Of a DNA stretch of 64,000 bases, positions 20,603 through 35,409 are shown one piece after another (positions within the stretch are counted from its first letter, which is position 1; each line of letters opens with the position of its first letter). The notes under the pieces were generated by a model. That model was not told where the DNA came from, did no database searches, and was given only the letters and a program-made list of their open reading frames with translations. This DNA comes from JADJXM01 sp937967285 (lineage in GTDB: Bacteria > Acidobacteriota > Blastocatellia > RBC074). Location of the stretch: positions 62,001 to 126,000 of the forward strand of contig JBFWQI010000016.1 of the NCBI GenBank assembly GCA_050249535.1, read 5' to 3'. Position numbers and translations under genes: made by a program.

Positions 20603-21814
20603 TCAACGGGCGAGCCGGCTGGCGGCAATCTTTCCGTTATTGATCACCATCAGCACCTCCTGGAGGTTGACGATGTCGTCCAGAGGGTTTCTCTCGACGA
20701 CGATCAGGTCGGCCTCGAGTCCCGGTCTGATCGATCCCGTGCGGGCTCCGATCCCCGCGCACTCCGCTGAATAGACGGTCGCTGCCCGGATCGCCTCGAT
20801 CGGCTTCATCCCGCAGTCGACCAGTTCCTGAACCTCGTTGGCCAGTCTGAAATTGCTGGTCGAAGTGTAATCGGTGTCGGTCCCGGCGGCGATACGGATG
20901 CCCATCCGGACCGCCATCCGCACGGTTTCGCGCAGCCGCGGAACCATGTACTTGCCGCGAATCTGAAGCGCCACGTCGTTGCGAGGCTCGATCATCTCGG
21001 CCATCGTCGCGATAGTCGGCACCAGCCACGTTCCCCGCTGCTTCATCAGCGCAAGCGTCTTTTCGCTGAGGTACGTCCCATGCTCGATCGAGCGGACGCC
21101 GGCCCGGACTGCATCATATCCGCCCTCGTCGCCGTGAGCGTGCGCCGCCACGGGGATCCTCCCCGCTTCATCGACGATCGCCGACAGCTCCTCGAAACTG
21201 TAGAGCTGTCTCCGCGGATCGGTCGCCGGATTGCCTGCCCGATCAGTCGCGTTGACCTTGATGAACTCAACGCCCCGTTCGATCTGCGCCTTCACCATCC
21301 GCCTCACATTAGCCACGCCGCGCAGATTTCCCATCAGATCGTGGAGCTGCGGCAGGCTGATGAAGAGGTCCTCCGCCGGACGCGGATAGACGTGATAGCC
21401 CGCGCTCAGCATGTCCGGCGCTTCCGCCACTCCGGCCCGGTTCAGATCCCTGATCCCAAGATCGACGAAATGGCTGATTCCCATGTTCCTGGCGGTGGTT
21501 ACTCCGGATTGCAGTGCGGCCCGCGCCGCCGGCAGGTCGGCGATGTGCGTATGCGCGTCGATCATCCCCGGCAGCATCCACCTGCCCTCCAGATCGATCA
21601 CTCGCGCGCCCGCGGGTGGAGCGCCCTTCCCGACGTTCTTTATCAGTCCGCCTTCTACGATCACCGTCGCATCCAGCACCGGCGATTCGCTCATCCCGTC
21701 GATCAGATTGACATGCGTGAAGGCGACGATGTCCGCAGTGGCCTCCGATCGCCGGGAACTCAGAGTTATTGCCGTGATCAACAGAAGTATTGCTGCTATG
21801 AAGGTTCTTTTCAT
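20603..21814 (-). CDS. Secreted amidohydrolase (imidazolonepropionase/prolidase-like)
   Basis: A 403-residue metal-dependent hydrolase with a signal peptide (1-26). Metal ligands are visible in order: DAHTH, lysine in FIKVN, histidines in AAHAHGDEG and SIEHGTY, and aspartate in AGTDTDYTS. This is the subtype I amidohydrolase pattern used for Xaa-Pro dipeptides and related amides. It is convergent with the YCII protein gene, ends 6 bp from it, and is preceded by an ACAGGATT-type repeat. The substrate is not determinable. Confidence 0.85.
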   Translation of the reverse strand: MKRTFIAAILLLITAITLSSRRSEATADIVAFTHVNLIDGMSESPVLDATVIVEGGLIKNVGKGAPPAGARVIDLEGRWMLPGMIDAHTHIADLPAARAALQSGVTTARNMGISHFVDLGIRDLNRAGVAEAPDMLSAGYHVYPRPAEDLFISLPQLHDLMGNLRGVANVRRMVKAQIERGVEFIKVNATDRAGNPATDPRRQLYSFEELSAIVDEAGRIPVAAHAHGDEGGYDAVRAGVRSIEHGTYLSEKTLALMKQRGTWLVPTIATMAEMIEPRNDVALQIRGKYMVPRLRETVRMAVRMGIRIAAGTDTDYTSTSNFRLANEVQELVDCGMKPIEAIRAATVYSAECAGIGARTGSIRPGLEADLIVVERNPLDDIVNLQEVLMVINNGKIAASRLAR

Positions 21815-21822
21815 AAATTAAT

Positions 21823-22010
21823 TGTAACTACTGAGCCCACAGAGGGGAAAAGGAAATTGGACAGGATTGACAGGATTAAACCGTAAAATGAGCTCGAATA
21901 TAAGTCGAAGTCCATTTGCCGGGGATTACGGCCTGAATCCCCTCAGACTTAATCCTGTAAATCCTGTCAAATCCTGTCCAATTTCCTTTTCCCCTCTGTG
22001 GGCTGGGCAG
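21823..22010. repeat. ACAGGATT-type inverted-repeat element, copy 3, with long perfect arms
   Basis: A perfect 35-bp inverted repeat (21834-21868 and 21970-22004) begins with AGCCCACAGAGGGG and ends in GGACAGGATT. Extra ACAGGATT units extend both arms inward. The core of roughly 70 bp differs from copies 1 and 2. A border-like GTAACTACTGAGCC lies at 21824-21837. It lies between the amidohydrolase and phaR genes. Confidence 0.88.
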
Positions 22011-22035
22011 TTTTCGGGTTGATGTGAAATTAAAA

Positions 22036-22058
22036 GCGCCGGGCCGCCGCACTCCAAA
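22036..22058. repeat. GAGTGCGG-type repeat remnant at phaR stop
   Basis: On the minus strand the phaR stop TAA is followed directly by TTTGGAGTGCGGCGGCCCGG. The first 12 bases, TTTGGAGTGCGG, also start the element at 51431-51505. Only one arm is present. Confidence 0.55.
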
Positions 22059-22529
<471 letters not shown>

Positions 22530-22733
22530 AACAGAACGGATTTTGCTCGCTTTTGCGAGAAATGTCCAGAGGTTCCGGTTCAAGCCCCTGAAATCTGAGT
22601 CTCTGATCACGTTCGAGTGCGAAACGGCCACTCTGAAGCGTGGTGTGGGCTTCGGTCGGGAGGGCGCTCAAGGGGTGAAGCACCCGCCTGAAGGCTGTAC
22701 TCCATGCTTTATCTCGCAAGTGCGAAATATTTC

Positions 22734-22761
22734 TTGACTGACGGGAAGACTCTGATATGCT
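22734..22761 (+). promoter_or_regulatory. Sigma-70-type promoter before the SDR/acyl-CoA ligase/phasin operon
   Basis: TTGACT (22734-22739) and TATGCT (22756-22761) are separated by 16 bases, and lie 36-63 bases before the SDR start codon. This is the only good consensus pair in the 267-bp gap between phaR and the SDR gene. Confidence 0.5.
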
Positions 22762-22796
22762 GGTGGCGATCAGAAGAAAAACAGGTTGGAGAGGCC

Positions 22797-23681
22797 ATGA
22801 TCAGGCGAGTTACAGGGACGACGGCGGTGATCACGGGAGCGACGAGCGGGATCGGGCGCGATACGGCGCTGGAGTTTGCCCGGGCGGGTGCGAAGGTGGT
22901 GATTGCCGGTCGGCGCGAGGAGCGGCTTCGCGAACTGGCGAGTGAGATCGAGGCGAAGGGCGGTGAGGCTCTGGCGGTTCGGGCGGATGTGTCTGATGAG
23001 GCATCGGTCAATGAACTGGTCGGGCGGGCGGTCGACCGCTTCGGCCGGATAGACACGCTGGTCAACAATGCCGGCGTTGGTCTGGCGGCGAAGTTCGTCG
23101 ATCAGAGCCTTGAAGATTTCCGCCGGGTGATGGATGTCAATTTCTGGGGAGCGGTATATGCCTGCCGGGCGGCGGTGCCTGTGATGAGGAAGCAGGACGG
23201 AGGCGGCGTGATCATCAACGTCTCGTCGATCTTCGGCAAGCGCGGGATGCCGTTCGAGACGGCATACAGCGCAAGCAAGTTCGCGCTGGCCGGTTTCTCG
23301 GAGGCTCTGCGGGCTGAGCTGATGTCGGAGGCGATCGATGTTGTAGCGGTCTATCCGGGCGCGGTCGAAACCGAGATCTTCGAGTCGGCTGCCAACCGGA
23401 CGGGGCTCGATATTCCGTCGGCCTTTCCGAAGTTCCCGTCGCGGCAGATGGCGCAAATCATTGTGCAGAGCGCGCGGGTGCCGATGCCGGAAGTGGTCAT
23501 GGCTCTTGACGCTCAGGCGATCGACCTGGCCCGCAAGTTCGTTCCCGGCCTGCTCGATCTGGCGCTCGGCTGGACCGTTCCGTTCATCGACGGGATGCGT
23601 CGAAACTCCTCAGGCAGTGATATTAATAATGATAAGGGCGGAAATCTCTACGATCCGCAGAACGAAAAGAAGAAACAGTGA
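22797..23681 (+). CDS. Short-chain dehydrogenase/reductase (SDR)
   Basis: A 294-residue NAD(P)-dependent oxidoreductase. TGATSGIG is the cofactor motif, NNAG follows, and the catalytic residues are the serine of NVSSIFG and the YSASK tyrosine-lysine pair. Start ATG at 22797 has GGAGAGG 6 bases upstream; reading frame further upstream lacks support. It is first in a likely operon with an acyl-CoA ligase (18 bp later) and a phasin-like protein, suggesting hydroxyacyl or fatty-acid metabolism tied to carbon storage. Confidence 0.88.
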   Translation: MIRRVTGTTAVITGATSGIGRDTALEFARAGAKVVIAGRREERLRELASEIEAKGGEALAVRADVSDEASVNELVGRAVDRFGRIDTLVNNAGVGLAAKFVDQSLEDFRRVMDVNFWGAVYACRAAVPVMRKQDGGGVIINVSSIFGKRGMPFETAYSASKFALAGFSEALRAELMSEAIDVVAVYPGAVETEIFESAANRTGLDIPSAFPKFPSRQMAQIIVQSARVPMPEVVMALDAQAIDLARKFVPGLLDLALGWTVPFIDGMRRNSSGSDINNDKGGNLYDPQNEKKKQ

Positions 23682-23699
23682 GGCGCCCGGAGGCGAATT

Positions 23700-25360
<1,661 letters not shown>

Positions 25361-25364
<4 letters not shown>

Positions 25365-25370
25365 GCAGTA
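25361..25370. repeat. GTAGGCA remnant at acyl-CoA ligase stop
   Basis: GTAGGCAGTA begins inside the last codons of the acyl-CoA ligase, and its TAG (25362-25364) is the stop codon. No second arm is present. It may be a decayed element or chance, but it fits the position of the larger arrays. Confidence 0.45.
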
Positions 25371-25394
25371 GTAAAATAGAAAGGAAGTGCAATC

Positions 25395-26051
<657 letters not shown>

Positions 26052-26054
26052 GCC

Positions 26055-26618
26055 ATGAGCACAGTCACACGCGCCAGGCACAATTATCCCTGGCGGACGA
26101 GCATCAACGGACGTGAGGTCACGCTCAGGCTGATGGAACGGGCGGACCTCGAAAAATCCGTCAGGTTCGCCCGCGAACTTCCAGCCGAGGACCTGATGTT
26201 CCTGACGGTCGACATCACCGATCCGGTCGAGATGGAACAGTACATCTCAGCGGTCGAAAAGGGGCAGGCGGCGACCGTGCTGGCGGAGGTCGACGGTCGC
26301 TTCATCGGCTACGGCTCTCTCGCCTGCAGCCTGCCGCACTGGACGCGCCATCTCGGCGAGGTTCGGCTGCTGGTCGGCCCGGAATGGCGCGGGCACGGGC
26401 TCGGTCGCCTGCTGGCCAACGAGGTCATGCACGTCGCGCACGACAAGGGCCTTCGCAAGGTCATCGCGCGGATGGCCGCCGATCAGAAGGGCGCCATCCA
26501 GGTATTTGAACATCTCGGCTTTCACGCCGAGGCCCTGCTCGCAGATTTCGTCATCGATCGTGACGGCCGTACCCACGACGTCATCGTCATGACGCATGAT
26601 GTGACAGGGTTAAGTTGA
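26055..26618 (+). CDS. GNAT-family N-acetyltransferase
   Basis: A 187-residue acetyltransferase. The acetyl-CoA pyrophosphate-binding signature is EWRGHGLGRLLANEVM, after the beta-4 strand VRLLVGPE, and the C-terminal FEHLGFHAEALL segment is typical. It starts 3 bp after the phasin-like gene with GGAG in the stop region, so it is in the same operon. The substrate is unknown. The TGA stop is followed at once by a GTAGAAA array. Confidence 0.85.
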   Translation: MSTVTRARHNYPWRTSINGREVTLRLMERADLEKSVRFARELPAEDLMFLTVDITDPVEMEQYISAVEKGQAATVLAEVDGRFIGYGSLACSLPHWTRHLGEVRLLVGPEWRGHGLGRLLANEVMHVAHDKGLRKVIARMAADQKGAIQVFEHLGFHAEALLADFVIDRDGRTHDVIVMTHDVTGLS

Positions 26619-26743
<125 letters not shown>

Positions 26744-26744
26744 C

Positions 26745-28244
26745 ATGTCAGAACCAACATTGAACCGGCGCCTGACCTCCATGGATTCGACCTTCCTCTA
26801 TTTCGAGAAGAAGGAAGCGACGATGCATATCGGGAGCGTCAGCGTCTTCGACGGCGAGATCGATTTCGACGAATTCGTGGCGATGATGGAGGCCAAGATC
26901 CATCTACTTCCGCGCTATCAGCAGGTGGTGGTTCCGGATCCTTTCCGTCTGGCGCATCCGACCTGGGAATTCGCTCCGGATTTCGATGTTCGCAATCACA
27001 TCTTCAGGCTGCAGATCGAAAAACCGGGCGGAGACCGTGAGTTGAGCGCGCTGGCCGGGCGGATCTTCACGCCGATGATGGATCGCGGCAAGCCGCTCTG
27101 GGACATCAATCTTGTCTACGGGCTCGAGGGCGGTCGCACGGCGATGATCTGCCGGGTGCATCACTGCATGGTGGACGGAGTTTCGGGGGTCGATCTGCTC
27201 AAGATCGTGCTCGACTTCACTCCGGAGCCGGCGCCCGTGCCGCCGAAGCGCGCTCATCGCCGCAGGGAGCCGAAACCGGATCCGGCGAGGCAGCTCTTCG
27301 ATTCGATTCTCGGCGGAATGCAGGAGGGGATGAACCGCTGGCTCGAGTTTCAGAACGGTCTGCTCAATCTGACGCAGGCGCTGACCGGAGGTTCGGCAAG
27401 GGAGAAGGCCGGTGAGATGACGACCGATCTTTCGAATCTGACTGTCCCTGTCTGGCCGATGCCGTTCAACGGGATGGGATCGGGCGAGCGGCTTTTCGTC
27501 TGGAATACCTTCTCGTTCGCCGAGGCGCGATCGATCCGCGGGGCGCTCAACGGCACGGTCAATGACGTCGTCCTGACGGCGCTCTCCGGCGCCGTTGCGA
27601 GATATGTTGCCGGGCATGGCCGCGAGACGGCCGGGCGCACCGTCAGGGTCATGGTGCCGGTCAGCCTCAGGCAGGAATCCCAGCACGGCGCGCTCGGCAA
27701 TCTGATCTCGCTGCTTCCGATCGAGATACCGCTCGATATCCCGGATCCGATCGAGCGTTTCAGATACATCAATCGCAAAACCACAGGCATGAAACAGGCG
27801 CGTGTAGCCGAAGGTTTGAATATCTTCTCAGCGCTGCTCGGCATGCTTCCCGCTTCGCTGCAGTCATTCGTAGGTTCGATCTCGACCGGGTCGCTGCCTC
27901 TCCCGCCGGTCAACATCATCTCGACCAATGTTCCCGGGCCGCAGGTTCCGCTTTACGCGCTCGGCAGAAAGATGGTCGCCTATTATCCCTACGTGCCGAT
28001 CGGATTCGGCATCGGTTGCGGCTGCGCGATCATGAGCTACGATCAGAACCTCTACTTCGGTCTTTCGGCCGACGCACAGTCGATGCCGGACGTCGCGAAG
28101 CTGAGCGAGAATCTCGACGAATCCTTTCACGAGCTGCGAGTCGCCGCCGGTGTCGAGGAGATCAGACCGCGTGTCATGAAGGCAGCCGCGGGACGTTCGG
28201 CCCGAAGCAGAGTGAAGAAGGATGCCGCCCGCGGCGACGGCTGA
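26745..28244 (+). CDS. Wax ester synthase/diacylglycerol O-acyltransferase (WS/DGAT)
   Basis: A 499-residue acyltransferase that esterifies acyl-CoA to fatty alcohols or diacylglycerol. The catalytic HHxxxDG motif is H139-H140-C-M-V-D144-G145, and the C-terminal half carries NDVVLTALSGA and NIISTNVPGPQVPLY, both family signatures. Length is typical. The ATG at 26745 follows the repeat arm directly, so no Shine-Dalgarno site exists; an in-frame ATG at 26781 also lacks one. With the acyl-CoA ligase and lipase it implies storage of neutral lipid. Confidence 0.92.
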   Translation: MSEPTLNRRLTSMDSTFLYFEKKEATMHIGSVSVFDGEIDFDEFVAMMEAKIHLLPRYQQVVVPDPFRLAHPTWEFAPDFDVRNHIFRLQIEKPGGDRELSALAGRIFTPMMDRGKPLWDINLVYGLEGGRTAMICRVHHCMVDGVSGVDLLKIVLDFTPEPAPVPPKRAHRRREPKPDPARQLFDSILGGMQEGMNRWLEFQNGLLNLTQALTGGSAREKAGEMTTDLSNLTVPVWPMPFNGMGSGERLFVWNTFSFAEARSIRGALNGTVNDVVLTALSGAVARYVAGHGRETAGRTVRVMVPVSLRQESQHGALGNLISLLPIEIPLDIPDPIERFRYINRKTTGMKQARVAEGLNIFSALLGMLPASLQSFVGSISTGSLPLPPVNIISTNVPGPQVPLYALGRKMVAYYPYVPIGFGIGCGCAIMSYDQNLYFGLSADAQSMPDVAKLSENLDESFHELRVAAGVEEIRPRVMKAAAGRSARSRVKKDAARGDG

Positions 28245-28337
28245 GATCGTCCGCAGATGGCGTCCGGACAGAAGTCCGTTTCTCCTGTACAATGGGTTTC
28301 GACGGGTTTTTGAATCCGGGAGATGAAAGGAGTTGCT

Positions 28338-29093
28338 ATGTCATCGGTCTCAACACCGTTTCACAGAGAGAGGGTTCCGGTCTGGCTGCCGATCTGGCGC
28401 GAGGCGCTGGCCGGTGTCGACTGGCTGGCGCTCAGATCATCGCCCGTCTATTACGGACTGGGAACTCCGCGCGGAAACGGCGATCCGGTGGTTCTCGTCC
28501 CGGGGTTCATGGGCAACGATGTCTATCTCTACGAGATGTATTTCTGGCTCAAACGGGTCGGATACAGGCCGTATATGTCGAAGATCGGCGTCAATGCCGA
28601 TTGCCTCAACCTGCTGATCGGAAAACTCTCCGCGACGATCAACAAGGCGCATGCCGAGACCGGACGCCAGGTCCATCTGATCGGCCACAGCCTCGGCGGA
28701 GTCCTCTCCAGATCGACGACGATCCGCCATCCGCAGTGGGTCGCATCGGTGACGACGCTCGGCTCGCCGTTCCGCGGCATCAGCTCTCATCCGCTGGTTC
28801 TCGAGACCGCCGATCGCGTCCGCAAAAGAATCGTCAAAAAGAAGAACCTCGAGGCCACTCCCGACTGTTACACCAGTCTCTGCGACTGTGAAGCCGTCAG
28901 CAACATGCACGAGATCTTTCCGGATTCCGTTCGCCAGACGGCCATCTACACCAAATCGGACGGGATCGTCGACTGGAAGGTCTGCGTGACCGATGACCCG
29001 CAGAACAATTTCGAGGTCCGCGGAACTCACGTCGGCCTGGTCTTCAATGCGGCGGTCTACGAGCTTGTCGCCAGCCGCCTTATGTCCAATTGA
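28338..29093 (+). CDS. Alpha/beta-hydrolase, lipase-like
   Basis: A 251-residue hydrolase with nucleophile elbow GHSLGG and an early oxyanion segment VLVPGFMGND. Acid and histidine probably lie in SDGIVDW and GTHVGLVFN. It resembles triacylglycerol lipases or esterases without a signal peptide, so it may mobilise stored lipid inside the cell. The ATG at 28338 is chosen over 28323 because AAAGGAG lies 7 bases upstream. Its stop is 10 bp from a CGCAAAGG-type repeat. Confidence 0.8.
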   Translation: MSSVSTPFHRERVPVWLPIWREALAGVDWLALRSSPVYYGLGTPRGNGDPVVLVPGFMGNDVYLYEMYFWLKRVGYRPYMSKIGVNADCLNLLIGKLSATINKAHAETGRQVHLIGHSLGGVLSRSTTIRHPQWVASVTTLGSPFRGISSHPLVLETADRVRKRIVKKKNLEATPDCYTSLCDCEAVSNMHEIFPDSVRQTAIYTKSDGIVDWKVCVTDDPQNNFEVRGTHVGLVFNAAVYELVASRLMSN

Positions 29094-29103
29094 TCGGATT
29101 GAA

Positions 29104-29311
29104 TCGCAAAGGCCGCGAAGGGAGCTAAGGAATTCAACCGCAAAGGCCGCGAAGGGGGCAAAGGAAATCAACCGCAAAGGCCGCAAAGGGAGCAAAGGTT
29201 TATTTTGAGATCGGCACCCGGGTTAATTCCCATTGGATGGGACTCGGATATTGATATCCATAAAAACCTTTGCCCACTTCGCGGCCTTTGCGATTAACAC
29301 TTTGCGATTAA
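29104..29311. repeat. CGCAAAGG-type inverted-repeat element between two converging genes
   Basis: The left arm has three units of 33-34 bp, each starting CGCAAAGGCCGC(G/A)AAGGG (29104-29199). The opposed right arm AACCTTTGCCCACTTCGCGG... runs 29266-29297, with another CTTTGCGATTAATC unit up to 29312. It fills the whole space between the stop codons of the lipase (plus) and TonB receptor (minus), and its RNA hairpin could terminate both transcripts. Confidence 0.85.
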
Positions 29312-32300
29312 TCAGAATTTGATCCGCCCCGCGATCTGGAAGATGCGTGGACCGCCGATTCCCAGAATCGGGTTCGATTTGCTGGTCGGCTGGCCGAAAC
29401 CCGCATCCAGTAATCCGCTGTAGCCTCCCTTGTTCGAGATATTGAAGAGGTTGAAGATCTCGCCTATCAACTCCAGTTTGAGCCGCTCTCCGATAATGTT
29501 GAACTCCTTCGAGATCCGGATGTCGTGAGACTGGAATGAATCGCTGAAGTTGAAATCCGACGGCAGGGCGAGCCTCGGGAACTGTCCGCCGCGCGGAGCG
29601 TCCTTGCCTGCGAAACCGGCGTTCCATTCGTCCACCAGCCGGGCGAGCTCTGACTTCCCGATCTCGCGATTGAGACTGTTCCAGCCGGTGCCGGGGAGGA
29701 AGTCGTTGTTCGTGCCGTCTCCGTTGAGATCGCTGTTGTTGGTGCCGGGGAGAACGGCCGAGAGTGGCGCTCCGCTCTCGTAGGTGGCGATCAGGCTGGC
29801 GTTGATGTCCCAGGGCATTCTGACGAGACCGCTGAAGACGAACGAATGTCTCCGGTCGCCTCCCTGGTAACCGGGGAAGGCGAACGGGTTGGAGATATCG
29901 CGTCCGTAATCGAATCCCTTGAGCCTCGAGAGGGAGTAGGAAGCGGTAAACTGATATCGCCCGGTGAAGCGTTTATTGAGCTTGAGGAGCAGCGCTCGAT
30001 AGTCGCTCCGCCCGCTGCCTTCGAGAACCTCGAACGGGCCGTTGAGACAGCGGACTCCCGGATTGATGGCGTCATCGCCCGCGCATGCCGGCAGCACCGG
30101 GCCGCCGAATGCAGCCGAACGATTCCACAGGCCGCGATCTCTCTGGAAGAATGTGTGCAGATACCGTCGCCAGACGAAGTCCGCCGAAAGCAGCATGTTG
30201 CCCGGCACCTCGCGCTGCGCTCCGATGCTGTAAGTCATGGAGTAGGGGATTCTGATATCGGGATCGATGATCACCGAAGAGTTCGAAACGGTCTTGAAGA
30301 AGTCTGCGCCGATGATGCCGGCTCCTCCCAACTGGTCGAACTGTCCCTGAATCAGAGCGCTCTGCTGGGCGACGGTCTGCAGCGCCTGCGACGTGCTCAT
30401 TCGAGTCGGCAGGACCTGCAGCGTGGCCGCGCTGAGCCTGGCTCCCTGCGCGGGATTGAGCAGCGGAAAAGCCGGCACCAGGGCCGCCAGCGTCAGAAGC
30501 TGGGCCCTTGTCGGATCGCCCGGCGGCAGCGTCCCGGCGAACTGCACCAGCCCCGCCGCCACTACCGGCAGTGCCTGCAGAACCTGAGCCGGCAACTGGG
30601 GAAAAGCCGTCGTGTTCTGGAAGAAATCTCCCGGAATGATCACTCGTCCATTGCCCAGCGGACTCAGAATCGCGCGTTCGGTCAGCCTGTTGACGTACAG
30701 GCTCGTATCGTACGCCATTGTGAATCCGCCGCGGACGACCGTCTTGTCGCGATTGTCGACGTTCCAGGCAAATCCGAACGACGGGGCGAAATTGTTCCTG
30801 TCGCGCGGATTCGCCCGCGATGGACCGTAGAGCGCCGTCCCGGCGAACAGCGACGACTTGTCCAGGTCGTGATTCCAGAGCTTGTCCTCGTACAGATAGG
30901 AGACGCCGTATTTCAGCGTCAGCCCCTTGCCGACCTGCCAGGTGTCCTGTCCGTAGGCGCGGATGCGGTTGACGTTCCGGGCGTAATCGGCATTGAACGG
31001 AGGCGGCTGGCTGCCGTCGCCGAGCCCGGTGATGATGAAGGCCACGGGAAGCTGAAGAATGTCATTGTATGTTACCTGCGCTCCGGGAGTCGTAAATGCG
31101 GCCGGCAACGGAATGCGCAGGATCGGGGCCACCGGTCCGAACAGACCGCGCAACTGGTCGCCGATCGGATTGCCCGACGGCAGCCCGAGCCCGGCCGCCA
31201 GCGCGTCTATCGCTCCATTGACCGCCAGCACGTCGCGCGGGTCGTGGGTAACCACCACCGCCGGATCGACGAAGCTCCAGCCGCCCTGCCCGAACGCCTT
31301 CTCCCAGTTCAATCCGGTCTGAATCGTGTGCTTGTTGACCGTCCAGCTCAGATTGTCGTTGGTCTCGTATCGGAAGAGCGCGCGGTTCTGCGGCGCATCC
31401 GTGTTGTTCCCGATGATGAAACTGCTGTTGTTGACCCTGATCTGCGGGCCGTCCAGCCCGAGACAGTTCGGACAGTCCCCCTGAGAAGGAATCAGGCTCT
31501 TGTTGCCGATGTACTGATAATTGAAGCTCAGCTGATTGACCAGCGTCGGCGTCAGCGATGCTGTCCACCCGGCCTGCCCCTGGTAGACGTCGTTCCTGTT
31601 GCTTCGCCAGTTCGAGGGCAGGACGTTCTGAGAGACCGGCGCGAAGACGTTGTTGACGTCGGAACTGAAGCGCAGGAATGTGCTGTGCCTGCTGTTGATC
31701 GTGTAGTCCAGCCGCAGATTGTAGAGCCATCCGCGATACGGGCTCGATGTCACTGTGTCGAACTGGCTGAAAACAGGGACTCCGGTGTGTATCGTGGAAT
31801 ACGCCGAGGTCTGATTGAGCCGTTCAAGATTGGTGAACCAGACCAGCTTGTCCCTGATCACGGGTCCGCCGAGCGAAAATCCGGCCTGCAGACGGCGGAA
31901 GAACGGGTCGGGATTGTTGGCTACGCGGTTGAGCGTCGGATAAGCCGCCATGTTGTTGTCGCGATAGAAGCCGAAACCGCTGCCATGGTAGTCGTTGCTG
32001 CCGGTTCGCGACACGATGTTGACCGCACCGACCGAAGTCACTCCGGTCGAAAGGTCGAAATTGAAGCTCGAAATCTGAAACTCCTGGACCGTTTCGACCG
32101 AAAAATTCTGAGCGGCTGAGCCCGTCACCGGATCGACGACGTTGCCCCCGTCCACGGTCAGCCGCGTCAGCGATGAATCTCCTCCACCGATCGAGACGTT
32201 GAAAAGATTGTTGTATTCCCCCGGATTGCCCGTCGAAACTCTGACTCCCGGCTCAAGCGACGCCAGTTGCAGAAAGTTCCTCCCGTTGAGCGGCAGAGAG

Positions 32301-32743
32301 TCGATCTTCTGCCGGGTGATCACCCCGTCGACCTTGAAATCGGTCGTGTTGACCACACTCGATGTGTCGGCCGAGATGACGACGGTCTCCGAGGTCTCGC
32401 CGATTTCGAGAGACAGTTCGTAATGCGTCGTGTCGCCGACCTGCACCGTGACCACGCTCAGGCTGGTCTTGAATCCCTTCATCGTAACCTTTATCTCGTA
32501 CTCGCCCGGCAACAGGTTGCTGATCACGAACTCACCGTCGGTATCGGTTATCCCCACCCGCTCGGTTCCCGTGCTCCGGTTTCTGACTGTTACCTTTGCG
32601 CCTCCGATTACAGCTTTCGACGGATCCGCAACCCCGCCCCGGATGCTTCCGGTCGGCGTCTGTGCCGTCAGCGTTGTCGATGCAATCACAAGGATTATTG
32701 TTATTACTGCCAGAGATATGTTGTTCCTGCCCCAATGACTCAT
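29312..32743 (-). CDS. TonB-dependent receptor with carboxypeptidase-regulatory-like domain
   Basis: A 1143-residue outer membrane protein. It has a signal peptide (1-27), a CarboxypepD_reg beta-sandwich (about 30-115, with GEFVISNLLPGEYEIKV), a plug region (about 120-240, with QKIDSLPLNGRNFLQLASLEPGV) and a large C-terminal barrel ending in aromatic residues (FQIAGRIKF). This is the Oar-like architecture expanded in Acidobacteriota. Ligands are unknown, probably carbohydrates or peptides. The TGA stop lies against the CGCAAAGG-type repeat. Confidence 0.9.
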   Translation of the reverse strand: MSHWGRNNISLAVITIILVIASTTLTAQTPTGSIRGGVADPSKAVIGGAKVTVRNRSTGTERVGITDTDGEFVISNLLPGEYEIKVTMKGFKTSLSVVTVQVGDTTHYELSLEIGETSETVVISADTSSVVNTTDFKVDGVITRQKIDSLPLNGRNFLQLASLEPGVRVSTGNPGEYNNLFNVSIGGGDSSLTRLTVDGGNVVDPVTGSAAQNFSVETVQEFQISSFNFDLSTGVTSVGAVNIVSRTGSNDYHGSGFGFYRDNNMAAYPTLNRVANNPDPFFRRLQAGFSLGGPVIRDKLVWFTNLERLNQTSAYSTIHTGVPVFSQFDTVTSSPYRGWLYNLRLDYTINSRHSTFLRFSSDVNNVFAPVSQNVLPSNWRSNRNDVYQGQAGWTASLTPTLVNQLSFNYQYIGNKSLIPSQGDCPNCLGLDGPQIRVNNSSFIIGNNTDAPQNRALFRYETNDNLSWTVNKHTIQTGLNWEKAFGQGGWSFVDPAVVVTHDPRDVLAVNGAIDALAAGLGLPSGNPIGDQLRGLFGPVAPILRIPLPAAFTTPGAQVTYNDILQLPVAFIITGLGDGSQPPPFNADYARNVNRIRAYGQDTWQVGKGLTLKYGVSYLYEDKLWNHDLDKSSLFAGTALYGPSRANPRDRNNFAPSFGFAWNVDNRDKTVVRGGFTMAYDTSLYVNRLTERAILSPLGNGRVIIPGDFFQNTTAFPQLPAQVLQALPVVAAGLVQFAGTLPPGDPTRAQLLTLAALVPAFPLLNPAQGARLSAATLQVLPTRMSTSQALQTVAQQSALIQGQFDQLGGAGIIGADFFKTVSNSSVIIDPDIRIPYSMTYSIGAQREVPGNMLLSADFVWRRYLHTFFQRDRGLWNRSAAFGGPVLPACAGDDAINPGVRCLNGPFEVLEGSGRSDYRALLLKLNKRFTGRYQFTASYSLSRLKGFDYGRDISNPFAFPGYQGGDRRHSFVFSGLVRMPWDINASLIATYESGAPLSAVLPGTNNSDLNGDGTNNDFLPGTGWNSLNREIGKSELARLVDEWNAGFAGKDAPRGGQFPRLALPSDFNFSDSFQSHDIRISKEFNIIGERLKLELIGEIFNLFNISNKGGYSGLLDAGFGQPTSKSNPILGIGGPRIFQIAGRIKF

Positions 32744-32986
32744 ATTTCACCTCAGCGATCTGTTAAGGAGGGAGGACCGCCGCTGAAGAGCGAAATTTCC
32801 CGCACGACGGATGAATTTCACCACTTCCCCAGATGCAGCGCGGTCCGCGATCACTACCGGTTCAGGCCTGATTTTGTGCTTTATTTACTCAGGATGTCCG
32901 TTATTTAAGGGTTTCCCAGCATCTCCTGTCTCGGAATCTCCATCCTGAATCAACAGGTATTCAGATTGAGGCAATCCTTATGCCAA

Positions 32987-35232
<2,246 letters not shown>

Positions 35233-35409
35233 GTCCCGGCCTCCATTTCGGTTTTGAGGCCCATCCATTTTCGGGGTGCCGATGCCCCGTTACTTTGACG
35301 ATCCCATAATTCCGGAATTCTTTCAATCCCTGTGCAGCACATGCCGGGGGAATTCCCGGGAAAATGGCGGTTGGAGGCCCGGGATCGAATGGCTGTAAAC
35401 CCGGCGGCG

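Noticed and set aside
29846..32119. 757-codon plus-strand frame opposite the TonB receptor
   Set aside because: Antisense shadow of a strongly supported outer membrane receptor gene; composition typical of complement frames in GC-rich DNA.
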